Assembly (NCBI GenBank): GCA_963920765.1
Contig: OY987248.1
Location: forward strand, 6,668,539 to 6,732,538
Reading direction: 5' to 3'
DNA: 64,000 nucleotides
Origin: Ulota crispa
Taxonomy: Eukaryota > Streptophyta > Bryopsida > Orthotrichales > Orthotrichaceae
Shown here: piece by piece, positions 47,392 to 58,539 of the stretch
How positions within the stretch are numbered: position 1 is the stretch's first letter
How the letters are laid out: every line of letters begins with the position of its first letter
Notes under the pieces: model-generated
Told to the model about the DNA's origin: nothing
What the model saw: only the letters and a program-made list of their open reading frames with translations
Database searches by the model: none
Position numbers and translations under genes: made by a program

Positions 47392-47622
47392 TTAACCCCT
47401 GAAGTGCCCTTGGGCTATACAGATACGATACCAAATACGGTTGCAACCAGTATTCAGAAGTTTGAATCAGTTAGAAATTAAGTGTTACAATCATACATAT
47501 CAAAGGATTGTATGATGGTGGGTGCATAATTTTTTTGGAAAGTTTTCAGAGCAACTCAAATACGTCTGTACATACAAACGTACATATGGCTGCAAAGGGC
47601 TTTCTGGCCGTTCAAGGGTTAA
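47392..47622. mobile_element. 231-bp TTAA-flanked element, family T3, copy a
   Basis: Left TTAACCCCTGAAGTGCCCTT, right GGCCGTTCAAGGGTTAA. It is the inverted relative of 50311-50530 over its whole length (shared TACAATCATACATATC / GTATGGTTGTAACACT type core). Confidence 0.8.
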
Positions 47623-47915
47623 GGGTTTGGGGTCTTACGAGGTTTGGGGAAATTCAAGAAAAAATTCTATAGGATTAGCCTTTCAACAAGCTATCACGAA
47701 ACAACATTTTTGTGGAAAAAAGTATTGTAGAATATTTTATATCAAAGGGCAAAGTTATAGCTCATAAGGTCCCTAAAAGCAACTCTAGAGTTTAGAATAT
47801 CCTTGAAACTACTTGGATGTGTTCTTATACATGTACTTGACAATCCCAATCCCAATCCTTCCAAACTAGCTCTTCTAGAGAGTTGACAGAATTTAGGACA
47901 CTAAACCAAAAAAAT

Positions 47916-47919
<4 letters not shown>

Positions 47920-47946
<27 letters not shown>
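47920..47946. repeat. (AT)n microsatellite
   Basis: An uninterrupted AT run of about 26 bases directly abuts the left end of the next MITE. Confidence 0.9.
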
Positions 47947-48257
47947 GGAATTACTATAGCATCACCCTAAAATGCTAACAGGACACCCCTTGAATTAAAA
48001 CATGACAAACACAAATTTTTGTGGAAATATTATCACACCAATACTATTTTTTGATGTATTTTTGCTTTAAGTAACTCAAAAGTCCTATATTTTTAGTTTC
48101 AAATGTACGCATACTTATTTTTATCTAAAGATAGCCTTAGAATGATAAAGATGAAACAATTTTTTGATCCAAATAAAAAAAACAGCATTAAAAATCACAT
48201 TTCATGCTCACAGGGGGTGTCTAGTTAGCAATTTAGGGTGTCCCAATAATAATTCCC
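47947..48257. mobile_element. ~310-bp MITE, family H, copy a, set in AT microsatellite
   Basis: Starts GGAATTACTATAGCATCACC and ends GTCCCAATAATAATTCCC. Both flanks are AT repeats. Related in design to the next element. Confidence 0.6.
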
Positions 48258-48268
48258 TATATATATAT

Positions 48269-48674
48269 GGAATTGCTAAAGCCACATTCAAAATTGCTAA
48301 TGCCACACCTCAAGGTGTGTTTTGACCATGAACTATGAGAAGTTTATGTTGATTTTTAAAATTCAAATCAAAAGATTTGTTTCACCTTTATCATTCTAAC
48401 ATTATATACAAAAAAATTGGAGGTGTATGAATTTGAAACTAAAAATATAGAACTTTTGAAATATTTAAAGCAAAAATACATATAAAAAAGAGCAATGGTG
48501 CAATAAAGTTCACACAAAAAAAATTGTTTGTTTTTTTTTCTTTCAATTAGGTGGTAATGCCTTGATTGAATGAATGATGGACCACTTGAATAAATAAAAT
48601 AGCATTAAATTTGCAAAATACATGCTTATAGGGTGTGGGCATTAGTAATTTTGGGTGTGGCTTTAGCAATTCCC
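48269..48674. mobile_element. ~405-bp MITE, family H, copy b, set in AT microsatellite
   Basis: Starts GGAATTGCTAAAGCCACATT and ends GTGTGGCTTTAGCAATTCCC, a strong inverted repeat. Flanked on both sides by AT repeats. The GGAATT ends also resemble family G. Confidence 0.7.
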
Positions 48675-48677
48675 TAG

Positions 48678-48679
<2 letters not shown>

Positions 48680-48756
<77 letters not shown>
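48680..48756. repeat. (AT)n microsatellite, ~38 units
   Basis: An almost uninterrupted AT run of about 77 bases, the longest simple repeat in the window. Confidence 0.95.
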
Positions 48757-48759
<3 letters not shown>

Positions 48760-49017
48760 TCATAGACAAAAAGTTGTAGTCCTTTTTTAATAATTTTCTC
48801 ACACATTCAATACTTCACCAAATCTAAATCTAATTACATATTTGAAAAGCGTAGAAAAAGGAGAAAATTATGTTAAAGTTTGACGGAAATCTAGTTAAGA
48901 GATGTGTTAGAAAAATAAACATTTGAAAAAAAAATTTGGTTATGATTTAAATGCTTTTAAAATCACTACAAGTTTGTCAATGATTTACCACTAGTATATT
49001 CTCAATCCATTCTCAAT

Positions 49018-49925
49018 GTACAATACGCCTCAATAAGTTTATATTCGGGCATATTTTGTGGTTTAAAGAACCATGCAAAAGATATTGTAAAATATGATTT
49101 TTTGACTTTGCATTATGGTTTTGTAATCTTTATGCAATCCCAATCAAGCATATCAAATTTTAGTTCCAAAAAATCAAAAACCCATTTTTGGTGAATTGTT
49201 TTGTATTAAAATTTATGATTTGACATGAAAATTGATTGAAGAAAATTAGTGATGAATTATTGAGATTTGATTGCATGGATATGTAAGGAACATCCATATG
49301 CGCCTTTTGTGTTGAAACAAACATCATTGAGTGACAAAAACATGATCTACAAAGAAATGAGTGCAAAATCACCCTAGGATGTGGTAGGACCAAAACTTGT
49401 AAAATAGATATCTTTAATTTCTAACTAGCTTTTGGCTAAAAAAACATATTTTCATACTCAAAGGTACAAATGTAATTATAGTGTATGAGTCAAATAGCAA
49501 AATATGATTTTTATAAAGAAGTATCTAATTTACAAGTTTTGGTCCTACTATATGGTCTACAACTAGGGTGATTTTGCACTCATTTCTTTGTAGATCATGT
49601 TTTTGTCACTCAATGATATTTGTTTCAACACAAAAGGCACATATGGATGTTCCTTACATATCCATGCAATCAAATCTCAATAATTCATCACTGATTTTCT
49701 TCAATCAATTTTCATGTCAAATCATAAATTTTAATACAAAACAATTCACCAAAAATGGGTTTTTGATTTTTTGGAACTAAAATTTGATATGCTTGATTGG
49801 GATTGCATAAAGATTACAAAACCATAATGCAAAGTCAAAAAATCATATTTTACTATTTCTTTTGCATAGTTCTTTAAACCGCAAAATATGCCCAAATGTA
49901 AACTTATTGAAGGCTATTGTATAGT
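49018..49925. mobile_element. Large foldback element, ~400-bp arms, mirrored ORFs
   Basis: The arms 49018-49430 and 49510-49925 are near-perfect reverse complements (TTTTGGTGAATTGTTTTGTA in one, its complement in the other), with a ~80-base centre. Each arm yields an open frame with almost the same peptide (HMDVPYISMQSNLNNSSLIF in both). I read this as a mirrored sequence, not a gene. A decayed single arm lies near 24840-25020. Confidence 0.75.
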
Positions 49926-50135
49926 ACAACAAGCTTTCTTGAGTTGAGACAATTTCAACTTCTAAAAGGGATTAAAGCCACAAAGATGTTGATAATGTTG
50001 ATAAAAGTGGATAAGTATGGCATACTCATTTGTGCAAAATTGTACTCGACATGGATTACAAGCATGAAATAAGAATAACCTAATTTTCAAATTCTAATAC
50101 ATTTTATCTCCTTGATCTGGCTTTTCAAATATGTA

Positions 50136-50831
50136 AGGTCGGCGCACCCATAAGCGTGGAAATTAGGGTTTTGGAGTAGGTAAAACAATTGACTAACTTT
50201 GAAAAAAATACCGTAAGTTAGGAAGTGGAAACCAAAAATATTGGCATCAATTTCAAGGTTCCAACTACAAGCATTTGTTTGTAAAGATTTTTCAAAGTGT
50301 GTGTTGGTTCTTAACCCCTAAACGGCCCATCGGCCATCTGTGGCCGTATGTACAGCCATATTTGAGCTGCTCTAAGGGCTTTCCAAAGAAAATTATGCAC
50401 CCACCATCATACAAGCCATCAATATGTATGGTTGTAACACTCAATTTCTAGCTAATTCAATCTTCTGAATATTGGTTGTGACCGTATTTGGTATTGTATC
50501 TCTAGAGCCCAAGGACCCTTCAGGGGTTAAATAGTGAGATGGGTACTCAGAACCATCATGCCAATCACCCACAACCAATGTTTTTCTTTTGGGCCTCATG
50601 AGGCCACTCTACCAAAAATTGAACCAATGCTCCTCTCTCCCTCTCAAAATTCTCCATTCTTGGGAAGACATGTGACGTGTGGTAGGTGAAAAAAAAAAAA
50701 CCATGCCCACAATCATCACTTTGTCACTCATAACTATCACTTAAGTATCCATAATTATTTCCTTTGTATTTATCACTTCCTGACTTTGTCAATGACGCCA
50801 TGCGGATGTGATGGCCATGGTGCTCCTACCT
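50136..50831. mobile_element. TA-flanked family A element interrupted by a TTAA element
   Basis: Left TA|AGGTCGGCGCACCCATAAGC, right GGCCATGGTGCTCCTACCT|TA. The part 50136-50310 plus 50531-50590 matches 11880-12149 in reverse complement, where the TTAA element 50311-50530 is absent. Confidence 0.75.
50311..50530. mobile_element. 220-bp TTAA-flanked element, family T3, copy b, with known empty site
   Basis: Left TTAACCCCTAAACGGCCCAT, right GGACCCTTCAGGGGTTAA. Outside the element the flanks read GTTGGTTC|TTAA and TTAA|ATAGTGAGATGGG. The uninterrupted relative at 11921-11940 reads, on the other strand, GTTGGTTCTTAAATAGAGAG: one TTAA where this copy has two. The insertion therefore duplicated TTAA exactly. 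Confidence 0.9.
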
Positions 50832-51421
50832 TAATTACTTTTGAATTTGATGAAAAATTGAGTGTGTGAGAGGGGTTTAAAAAACGACCACGACTTAATG
50901 TGCAGGACTCAGTGAGGCTACTCAGTTCATGCAACAGAAACAAAATTCACACAATTGTAAGTTACAAGGAATAAATTCAAATTCAAAACAACGATAATGA
51001 CACCAGTAATGTAGTGAAGGTATATCTACAGAGATGTAACAAAATACGACCGCAAACTATCATATATTGTTCAAAGGAGCAAGACATACGATATGCTCAA
51101 CTTACACCAACCAGTCAAATTCTTCAAAAGAGAAGGCCCTGCTTACACTCGCAAGTATTCAGATATTACTAAAGCTCCAAAACATTTTGGCAAACAAACT
51201 ACTCACTGATCGTTCTTCTGCTTCTGGGCACTGCATCCATCTATTCTGGAGTGACAACAATAGACTAGGAAATCTATTTTCTCACCTTGTCCCCTAGGTT
51301 ACAGTAAAACAAACCGCTACAAAGAAACACAAAATTCCTTCTACAGAAACACACGAGCCTATACTACCAAAGGCATTATATCTAGCATGAGCATCAGGAT
51401 AATCTGGAACGAGTTGATATT
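50832..51421. other. 3' flank of the LRR gene
   Basis: Presumed 3' untranslated region and downstream DNA of the leftward LRR gene. Open frames of up to 76 codons on the plus strand are not supported as genes. Confidence 0.5.
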
Positions 51422-54400
51422 CTAGACGTATGGAGGTAACAGTGATGCACTTCCACGAGCATTTTCTACGACAAGCGCAATTCCACGGACAGGTCGGCTC
51501 TGCGAGTGTCGATGACGAGGAGGTAGCTCGGAGGGGGCTTTGTTTTTCAGTGCACTGGGTCGAGAACCATGGCCTGTTCCAGGCTTCTCTACAACACGCT
51601 TGTCTCGATGACGAGGGCTGCTGCTGCTTACTGTGGATACAGCATTCTTTCCGCTCCGCCGAAGGGGTTTGCTCTGTGAAGATGTCTTACCTCGTTGATG
51701 GGTGTGGTGGCTGCTAGTGCCCAAGGCAGCTCTCGCCACGCTGTCCACTGATGCATCTCTCGCAGAAACAGCCTTCATCGCCTGTTTGTTGAGATATACG
51801 ACATGTGGAGCAATTCCTGTGATCAACTTCCGGAGAGGCTCCTCGCCCAGGTTGCCGTGCAGTGGATTTCCCAAAAGGTTGATTGCCTGGAGAGAAACGT
51901 AATTGGCGGCTAGCTGTCCAATGGATTTACCTGATGCAAGCTTGTTGAAACTCAAATCGATGAAGCTCAGTTTCAGCAATCGATGCAGCCCTTCCACCTC
52001 ACTTAACTTGTTCCCAGCCATGTGGAGTTCTCTCAAAGAAGTGCAATTGGCCAAGCCTGTAGAAAAATCAGCTGTTAATAGTAGAATATGACCGTGTTCT
52101 AGGAATGGCAGAAGAAAAAACAACTATCTAATAGCTAACCACATTTGTGATAACCACCAAAGTTGTGCACACTATCCCCCAAAAACTTTACGTTCTGTAG
52201 CACTCACCATGTCCGATTCTCAAAATTCGATTATGCGACAAGTTGAGCACACGCAATCGGGAAAGTTCACGAAACCCTTCAATAACAGCTATCTTGTTCC
52301 GTGACAAATCCAGTGAATGCAAGCTTCTTGGAAGACAACCAGGGACAATCCGTACTGCGTCATACCAAAAGTCATGTTAGCACACATTACTTGGGACAAC
52401 TCACTTAATTTTAAATCCAGATAACACAGTATATTCAAATTACTAGAGCGACTTCAAAGTTAAAAACCAATCATAGACTCTCCTACAGAAATGCTGGAGA
52501 AGTGAACACCATGATGAGGTTAATAATAACGATGATAAACAAGAACAAGAATGATAAAGAAGAACACATTGAAAAGATGAGTCCTCACCTATGGCATTGG
52601 CTGAAAGATTTAGAGTCTTTAAATTGTTGTGCACGCCAAGAGGCGGAATTAGCCTAAGGCCCACACCAGAGAAGTGAGCAACTGTGGACAATGGATTCAC
52701 CGACCGTGCAATAAAGGTCGCCATCTCACTATCGGCATCTGGAAATTGATCCCCCACATGGTTTCTGCGGTCCAAGAGAACACTCCCGTCTGAATGAATC
52801 AGATCAGATCGGGGTGCTCTTGCTCGAAAAAATGAAGCTGCTGGTGCTGAAGGTTCTGTATCCGAATAAGCTACAATTTCAGCTTCATCGTCTAAAGCGA
52901 GAGGAAATGGACCTATACTGCTAATCCACTCTTCAACCCTGCTCAAATCAGGTCGATCCAACAAAGACTGTTTTGAAATCTTCCCGCTGTCGTCATGGAC
53001 CGAAGGCGGCTGTAAGGTCATAGCTTCGAAATAAGACCCCTCAGCCTGGATAACCTCATCAGATACAGCTGTCATGTGCGGAACATCAATTCTATAATCG
53101 TTTTCCATAACCTCGCCAATTTTAGGACACGGTCCACTACGAACACTCTCTGGATGATAAACATCACTCTTAGAGTACGACGCATCAGCTTCCAACTTTG
53201 GAGAACCGCTATAGTAATCGACATCCGAGGAATAGCCAGTAGCTCCAGAGGTCAATAATCTATCAGACCTGCTTAAACCACTGCCCTCGCGATGGATGTT
53301 ACGGTGCGCGATGAGGAACATCTTCCACCATGGTTTCTGCTTCAGCGCTGAGGGATCTTTATCAGCGTACCCCAGACTCAAAAAAAGATCTTTGCCGCCT
53401 CTAAGCTCGACTTCTGAATGCGGACTATTTACTATACTCTTCGGTAAGTTAATAGAGAAATCACGCCTGCTGACGTTCAGGTATGAAGGACTTCCTTGAA
53501 AAACGGGTACGAGGTCCTGGTCAGTAGTTCGACCTAGATCTTGCTGAGAAATAAGCCCCAGGTCATACAGGCCACCTTCGCTGCGAGCCTTCTTGAGAGA
53601 ATGATCGGTATGCTGAAAAGAAACGTGGAGCAGACCATTCTCCACGTCCTCATCAGGGCCCAAACACGAGTTATCATCATGGTAAACACCTGGGTCACTG
53701 ACGTAGTCTCCAATGGCTTCCTCGTCAAAATATTGACTTGCTGCAGATCCATGAGCCATGTTAGAGTGCGGCTCGTAATATGTTGCAGTCCCATTATCTG
53801 CGCTGAATCCAGAACGTTGTTCATCTGGAGAATGCTCATCACTTCCTGATCCCTCTGACTTATGCCCAATCTGAATAATACAAGAGTCTGCAGCCTCTGC
53901 ACATGACCACATGCAACGTTAACTATTAGCACATCAGATACTCTGAATACTATTCAATCACTAATAACAAATAGACAAAATTAAAAAGTACATCAGTTCA
54001 ATTCATGAATTGAAGGACATTAACTAGTCAAACTCAAATATCTCCCTGATAATGCCCTTGTCCCTAACTTGATTTTGCGTATTTTATAGAAGAACTGTAT
54101 GAAACATGCGAGTTTTTACATTTGTGCAACAACCTTAAAAAGGGACACACGACTCATCCGTGTTAAAATAAGCACCCATGGTTAAGACAGAAATTTGTAC
54201 ATACTTTCAAAATCTTCATCTTCATCACCCTCGTAGGCGACTTCTGCAACAACTTCGCCTACCTCCGTCTGAGTGCTGACAGCCTTTTCAAGCGAATCCA
54301 CTCCACCACGATTAATTACACTTTCGCCTTTTGTGTCAAATTCAAACAATTCAGTGTGGCATTGTTTAGAAACTTGAACACAAGCAGGACCAGTTTGCTC

Positions 54401-54860
54401 TGTCCAACTGGATATATCTTCATACTTGGCCCATTCTGCAATCGAAGGAACAGACTGAAGCTTTCTTGAATTATTTCCTGTTGACCTTGAAGACTTCTCA
54501 TCGTCAGTTGTCATATCTAAAGCTGCGAAAGAGTTATAGTCCTTTGCCATGGAGCCTTTCTGAGGATTTTCAAATATAATATCGCCGTTTTTTGATAAAC
54601 GCGTCTGCTGCGATGACCCCCAAGCACTGTCACTCTCTAAACATTCTGCTGGAGTGATGACCTGCCACAAAAAAACAAGACATAAAACTTAATACTACTA
54701 TTCACTAGCCTATTCCCAAAACCTGTAGTATACAAAAGATATAAGGGTCACTCCAAAAACCTTACGTTCCGAATCATATCAACATGGTGAAGCATTCAAA
54801 AAATACCTTCAATTTTCCCTTGCGAGCAAACATTGATGTCAGACAGGTTATCTTGCCCAT
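51422..54860 (-). CDS. SDS22-type leucine-rich repeat protein ('outer arm dynein light chain 1-like' family), 866 residues
   Basis: Five exons close in phase: 54860-54807, 54661-54205, 53896-52589, 52354-52208 and 52056-51422 (stop TAG). The first exon is short (MGKITCLTSMFARKGKLK), as in plant relatives that begin with a small basic exon. Residues ~19-590 are acidic and Ser-rich, low in predicted structure, with the conserved-looking patches VPSIAEWAKYEDISSWTEQ, QKPWWKMFLIAHRNIHR and LSRVEEWISSIGPFPL. From ~590 to 770 there are about six SDS22-like repeats (LKTLNLSANAI, LHSLDLSRNKIAVIEGF, LRVLNLSHNRILRIG, LRELHMAGNKLSEVEGL, LSFIDLSFNKL, LQAINLLGNPL) closed by an LRR-cap-like VVYLNKQAM. The tail of ~95 residues is basic and Ser/Arg-rich. 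Plant members are annotated by similarity to dynein light chain 1 only through the LRRs; plants of this kind need not have dynein, and a scaffold or phosphatase-partner role is more likely. The specific role is unknown. Confidence 0.88.
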
Positions 54861-56887
54861 GATTCTTCTAGCCGCAAAACTCACAGTAAACCACGAAGCA
54901 CAAAAAGAGCTTCTTCAACCCCTCCACACAGACCATTTCCCCACGGAGGAAAATCTTACACCAAAAGTCCCTCTCTCCAAATTCCATCAAGTCACAAGTG
55001 CGCACTTGCACTCCAGGTAGCTATCAGGCGAGGTTCAAAGAGAAGCTCTTACATGAAACAGCTGAGTGCTGTCTTGCACAACGTCGTAAATATATCTCTT
55101 TTTTTTGGTTTTTGGATTTTGGTTTTTTGTTTTGTTTTTTCTATTTTCTTCCCTCCCTGAAAGATAGATAGTTGAAGACTGAAACTACAAGATAATAATC
55201 AGGAGCAAGATGAAAAAGCTGTTCAGTTAACAGACGGGGAGGAGGTCAAGTCCTGACCCCAATCGAACTGTCTACATTGAATCAATCAAAAGGTCGTGCC
55301 TGAAGCCACATTAGCCATAATCCAATGCCAATCCCTGCACCATACGACAAGCCCTCCAGACCTGCGAGTTTATAGCTTTCTGATGTCCAGCAAGGGCTGG
55401 GCAAACGCCAAGGCCCCACACCTGCCCACCGGTGCGAGACGGAAAAATGATAGAGTCTGCCAGAGTGAACCTTCAGTATCACAAATTATTGAATGAGTGT
55501 CCTCCAAACCCCTTCAATAGCATAGTCTGCAGAATCACACAAAATCGATATCAGAACAGAGTACTCAGTGACAGCACCCCCAGATAAGTCCCATCAGGAA
55601 CATAGCAAGGGAACAATTTCTTCGACATTCAAAAATACCATAAATTACCTCTCAAGTACAACAAAGCAAAGCCTACTCTGCAGAAAAATTGGCTCCACAC
55701 AACTTCCGCTAACTTACAGACGAACACTTTCACAAAAAGTTGCAATCTCTGAAAGGCAAGTACTTTTCAAAAAAATCGCGCTAATCAATTTCTCATTCCA
55801 CGGTAATCCTGGAATTCAAGCGGCAAATCCCTGGAAAAACAAGACTCCTATTTCATGCAACAGACTCCTAGAAGAAAGAACCCGATCGGAAATAAAGCAA
55901 ATCTAAGATTCCGTTCTGCGAGAGAAGAATAATGACCAAATATCACGACCGAACCTCGGACATATCCAAACAGAGGACGAGGCCATAGCCGACAACCTTC
56001 GCTACTACAATACACACCACAGCCGGAATGAGCGTGAACGAATTTCACACACAAGTTTCAAAAATATCCAAAACAGATTCTACTCCAACAAAACCACGGG
56101 ACAACGTAACGACAACAACAGAACTCACAACATGCGCCACAACTCCGCCGCGCCCGAAGCTCACCACAATCAATCAGAGATCTCGACTTCAATTTCCGCC
56201 GCGAATTCCACAAGGTAACCTACCGAGACTAACTAATTCAGCATTTCAACGCGATAAAATTATAGCTTCTCCAGATCCATTCGAAATCCACGAAATCCAC
56301 GAAATCTCCGCCCCGCCGCAGGGCCCGCCAGAGACGCCTCACCGCTGTATAAGCAAAAACGATCGATCAAGTGTGTGAAAATACCTCCGAGATCCGCCAA
56401 CGATCCTGTAAAGTCGACACAGAGCCTGCGAGAGAGACGCGACTTGAGAGGATGAGGACGGACGGAGGAGCGATAAGCATGAGAGACAAGTGTGACGAGA
56501 CGGGAGCACAAGTTGCAGCACAGCCGTAGCAGGCCCTGATTTCTGAGTTGTGCGATGGAGCGAGTGCTAGGGTTGCGAGGGACCACACAAAGCAGCAACA
56601 CAAATGCATGCACCGCCGCAGTTGTGGCCGTCATCTCCGCCACAGGGCACAGGGCGCACCGCCCTGGCTGCCTGTCCACGGAAAGTATCGCCGGCCGCGG
56701 ATGCGCGTCCGCGTCTTTGGCTTTGACGCGGTCGTCACTCGTCAGTGGTTGGTGTCGAATGAACGTTCAAGTTCGAGGCAGCTCTTCGCAGTGCTAAGGG
56801 CCAATAACTTACATGCCCTGGGGTGTCCTGGGGTTGAATGGAAGGTTGGCCTGATTTGAAGACCTTTGGGCCTTCAATTTGGATCTA
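54861..56887. promoter_or_regulatory. Upstream region of the LRR gene with GC-rich island at ~56250-56760
   Basis: The DNA left of 56250 is AC-rich on the plus strand with a T-rich stretch at about 55090-55140; 56250-56760 is clearly GC-rich and rich in CpG. This is the likely start region of the leftward LRR gene, with the interval to 54860 holding 5' untranslated sequence and perhaps a leader intron. A 139-codon minus frame at 56260-56679 has no recognised domain and is probably a by-product of GC richness. Confidence 0.4.
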
Positions 56888-57114
56888 AAGTAGTGTGTTT
56901 TAATTGTGTTTGTGTTTTAATTGTGTTTGTGTTTTAATTGTGTTTGGCTCTATGGACAAGAGACATTTTAGATGGAATATCTATGACTGTCATTGATGAG
57001 TTAGGTAGGCTTAGCAATATGCTAAGCCTACCTAACTCATCAATGACAATCATAAAATTTTCATCTAAAATGTTTCTTGTTCCTAAAGCCAAACGCAGTT
57101 AGAGCACACTACCT
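56888..57114. mobile_element. 227-bp palindromic TA-flanked element, family A
   Basis: Left TA|AAGTAGTGTGTTTTAATTG, right GTTAGAGCACACTACCT|TA. Related to 23711-23976 (shared ATGACTGTCATTGATGAGTT). The left arm has the phrase GTGTTTTAATTGTGTTT tandemly repeated about three times. Confidence 0.75.
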
Positions 57115-57305
57115 TAGGCCTTGCAACCAACTCAACCATGGATAAGGTGGAAATACCCATAAGCATTAGTGTCCCCATAACCATCACCGCTAAAATTTTG
57201 GAAAATATGTAGAAGTAAATAGATATGATTACAAGGATGTACAACATGAGAACATAAAATCTTAGTGTTGGTTATGGGTACAATGGCAGTTTGCTCTTTG
57301 AAAAT

Positions 57306-57720
57306 GGGAATTGATATGTGCACACCTAGGGGTTGATATTTGCACACCCCCCCCTTGCGGATTAAATTATTGATTTCTACCATCAAAAAGCTGCATTTGA
57401 GAATTTTGAATTCAGATTTGGACTTAGAGACCATGATTTAGTCTAGAACCATAAGCTTTTTGCTGGATTTTGTTCAATTGCAACTTTTTTATCTTCTTTA
57501 CAAACAAAAGTAAAAGTAACACATTTCCCTCTAACTAAGCTTTTTCACTGGGTGTTGTTCAATTGCAACTTTTTTTATGGTTCTAGACTAAATCATGGTC
57601 TCTAAGTCCAAATCCAAATTCAAAATTCACAAATTCAACTTTTTGATGGTAGAAATCAATAATTTACCCTGTAGGGAGGTGTGCAAATATCAACCCCCCA
57701 GTGCACACATATCAGTTCCC
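57306..57720. mobile_element. 415-bp long-palindrome MITE, family G, copy b (nested)
   Basis: Starts GGGAATTGATATGTGCACAC, ends CACACATATCAGTTCCC. Flanks TTGAAAAT and TTAAGAAT; the intact relative has a single TTAAAAAT at this place, which supports an 8-bp target duplication. The arms pair over ~190 bases around ATTGGGTGTTGTTCAATTGC-like sequence. Confidence 0.85.
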
Positions 57721-57851
57721 TTAAGAATTCATAACTTATTCTCACAGGATCCAAATAATAAATTCAAAAGTGCAAACTCATTATTTTTCTATTGCTGATA
57801 GGATCCTAAAATTTGCTAGATGTTTATTAATAGTCATCATGTTCAAAATCC

Positions 57852-58513
57852 TTAACCCTTAAACAACCAAAAGGCCATTTTACTAGAAGAAAACTGCTTT
57901 AGAACCCACTAAAAAATGTAAGGTAGTTTATGTTGAGTTCCATGTTTCCAACAAAAGATTTTGCTAAACAACACAAAATTTTGAGTTGTTTAGCAAAAAA
58001 ATTCATTGGCAATATGGAATTCAACATAAACTACCTCACATTTTTAGTGGGTTCTAACGTAGTTCTCTTATAGTGTTTTGCAACCAGTACAATACGAGGT
58101 ATTTTTCTTGTATTTGGAATGGATCCACACCTCTACTACATTTGAAACTAACAAAGAAGTTGGAGAATAGATCAATGCGGTCCTAGTGAGCTACTTGAGA
58201 CCCTAAATTTAAAAAAATTATTGGTAACAAATGACAATATACGTTAGCATATTCACTATGTCCTATGGTTGTTTAACCCTTGAACAAACATAGGGCATAG
58301 TATATACACTCACGTATAACTATCATGTGCTACCAATAAGAAATTTTAATTTGGGATCTCAAGTAGCTCACTAGAACTACATTGATATATTCTCCAACTT
58401 CTTTGTTGATCTCAAATGTAGTAAAGGTGTGGATCCATTCCAAGTACAAGAAAAATACCTTGTATTGTATTGGTTGCAAAGGGCCTCTTGGTCGTTTAAG
58501 AGTTAAGGGTTAA
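57852..58513. mobile_element. TTAA-flanked element, family T6 (~660 bp), nested, itself containing a foldback
   Basis: Left TTAACCCTTAAACAACCAAA, right GTTTAAGAGTTAAGGGTTAA. Two inverted ~190-bp halves (58076-58262, 58275-58490) form the body. A further foldback (about 57882-58075, ACTAGAAGAAAACTGC ... AGTTCTCTTATAGTG) is inserted near its left end, and an internal TTAACCC end at 58272 may mark an older unit. Confidence 0.7.
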
Positions 58514-58539
58514 ACTAATGCTTACGAGTGTTCCTACCT

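Larger units (their letters stand above)
57145..58539. mobile_element. Family A element split by two nested transposons
   Basis: Left TA|AGGTGGAAATACCCATAAGC; right GTGTTCCTACCT|TA. Its own sequence is 57145-57305, 57721-57851 and 58514-58539, which in that order match the reverse complement of the intact copy 13901-14198. The gaps are the family G element 57306-57720 and the TTAA element 57852-58513. Confidence 0.8.

Noticed and set aside
53534-53932. 132- and 102-codon ORFs overlapping the LRR gene
   Set aside because: Shadows of the long third LRR exon in other frames and on the other strand.
56260-56679. 139-codon ORF on the minus strand
   Set aside because: It lies in the GC-rich, CpG-rich presumed start region of the LRR gene, overlaps open frames in other phases, and has no known domain or splice link to the LRR exons.
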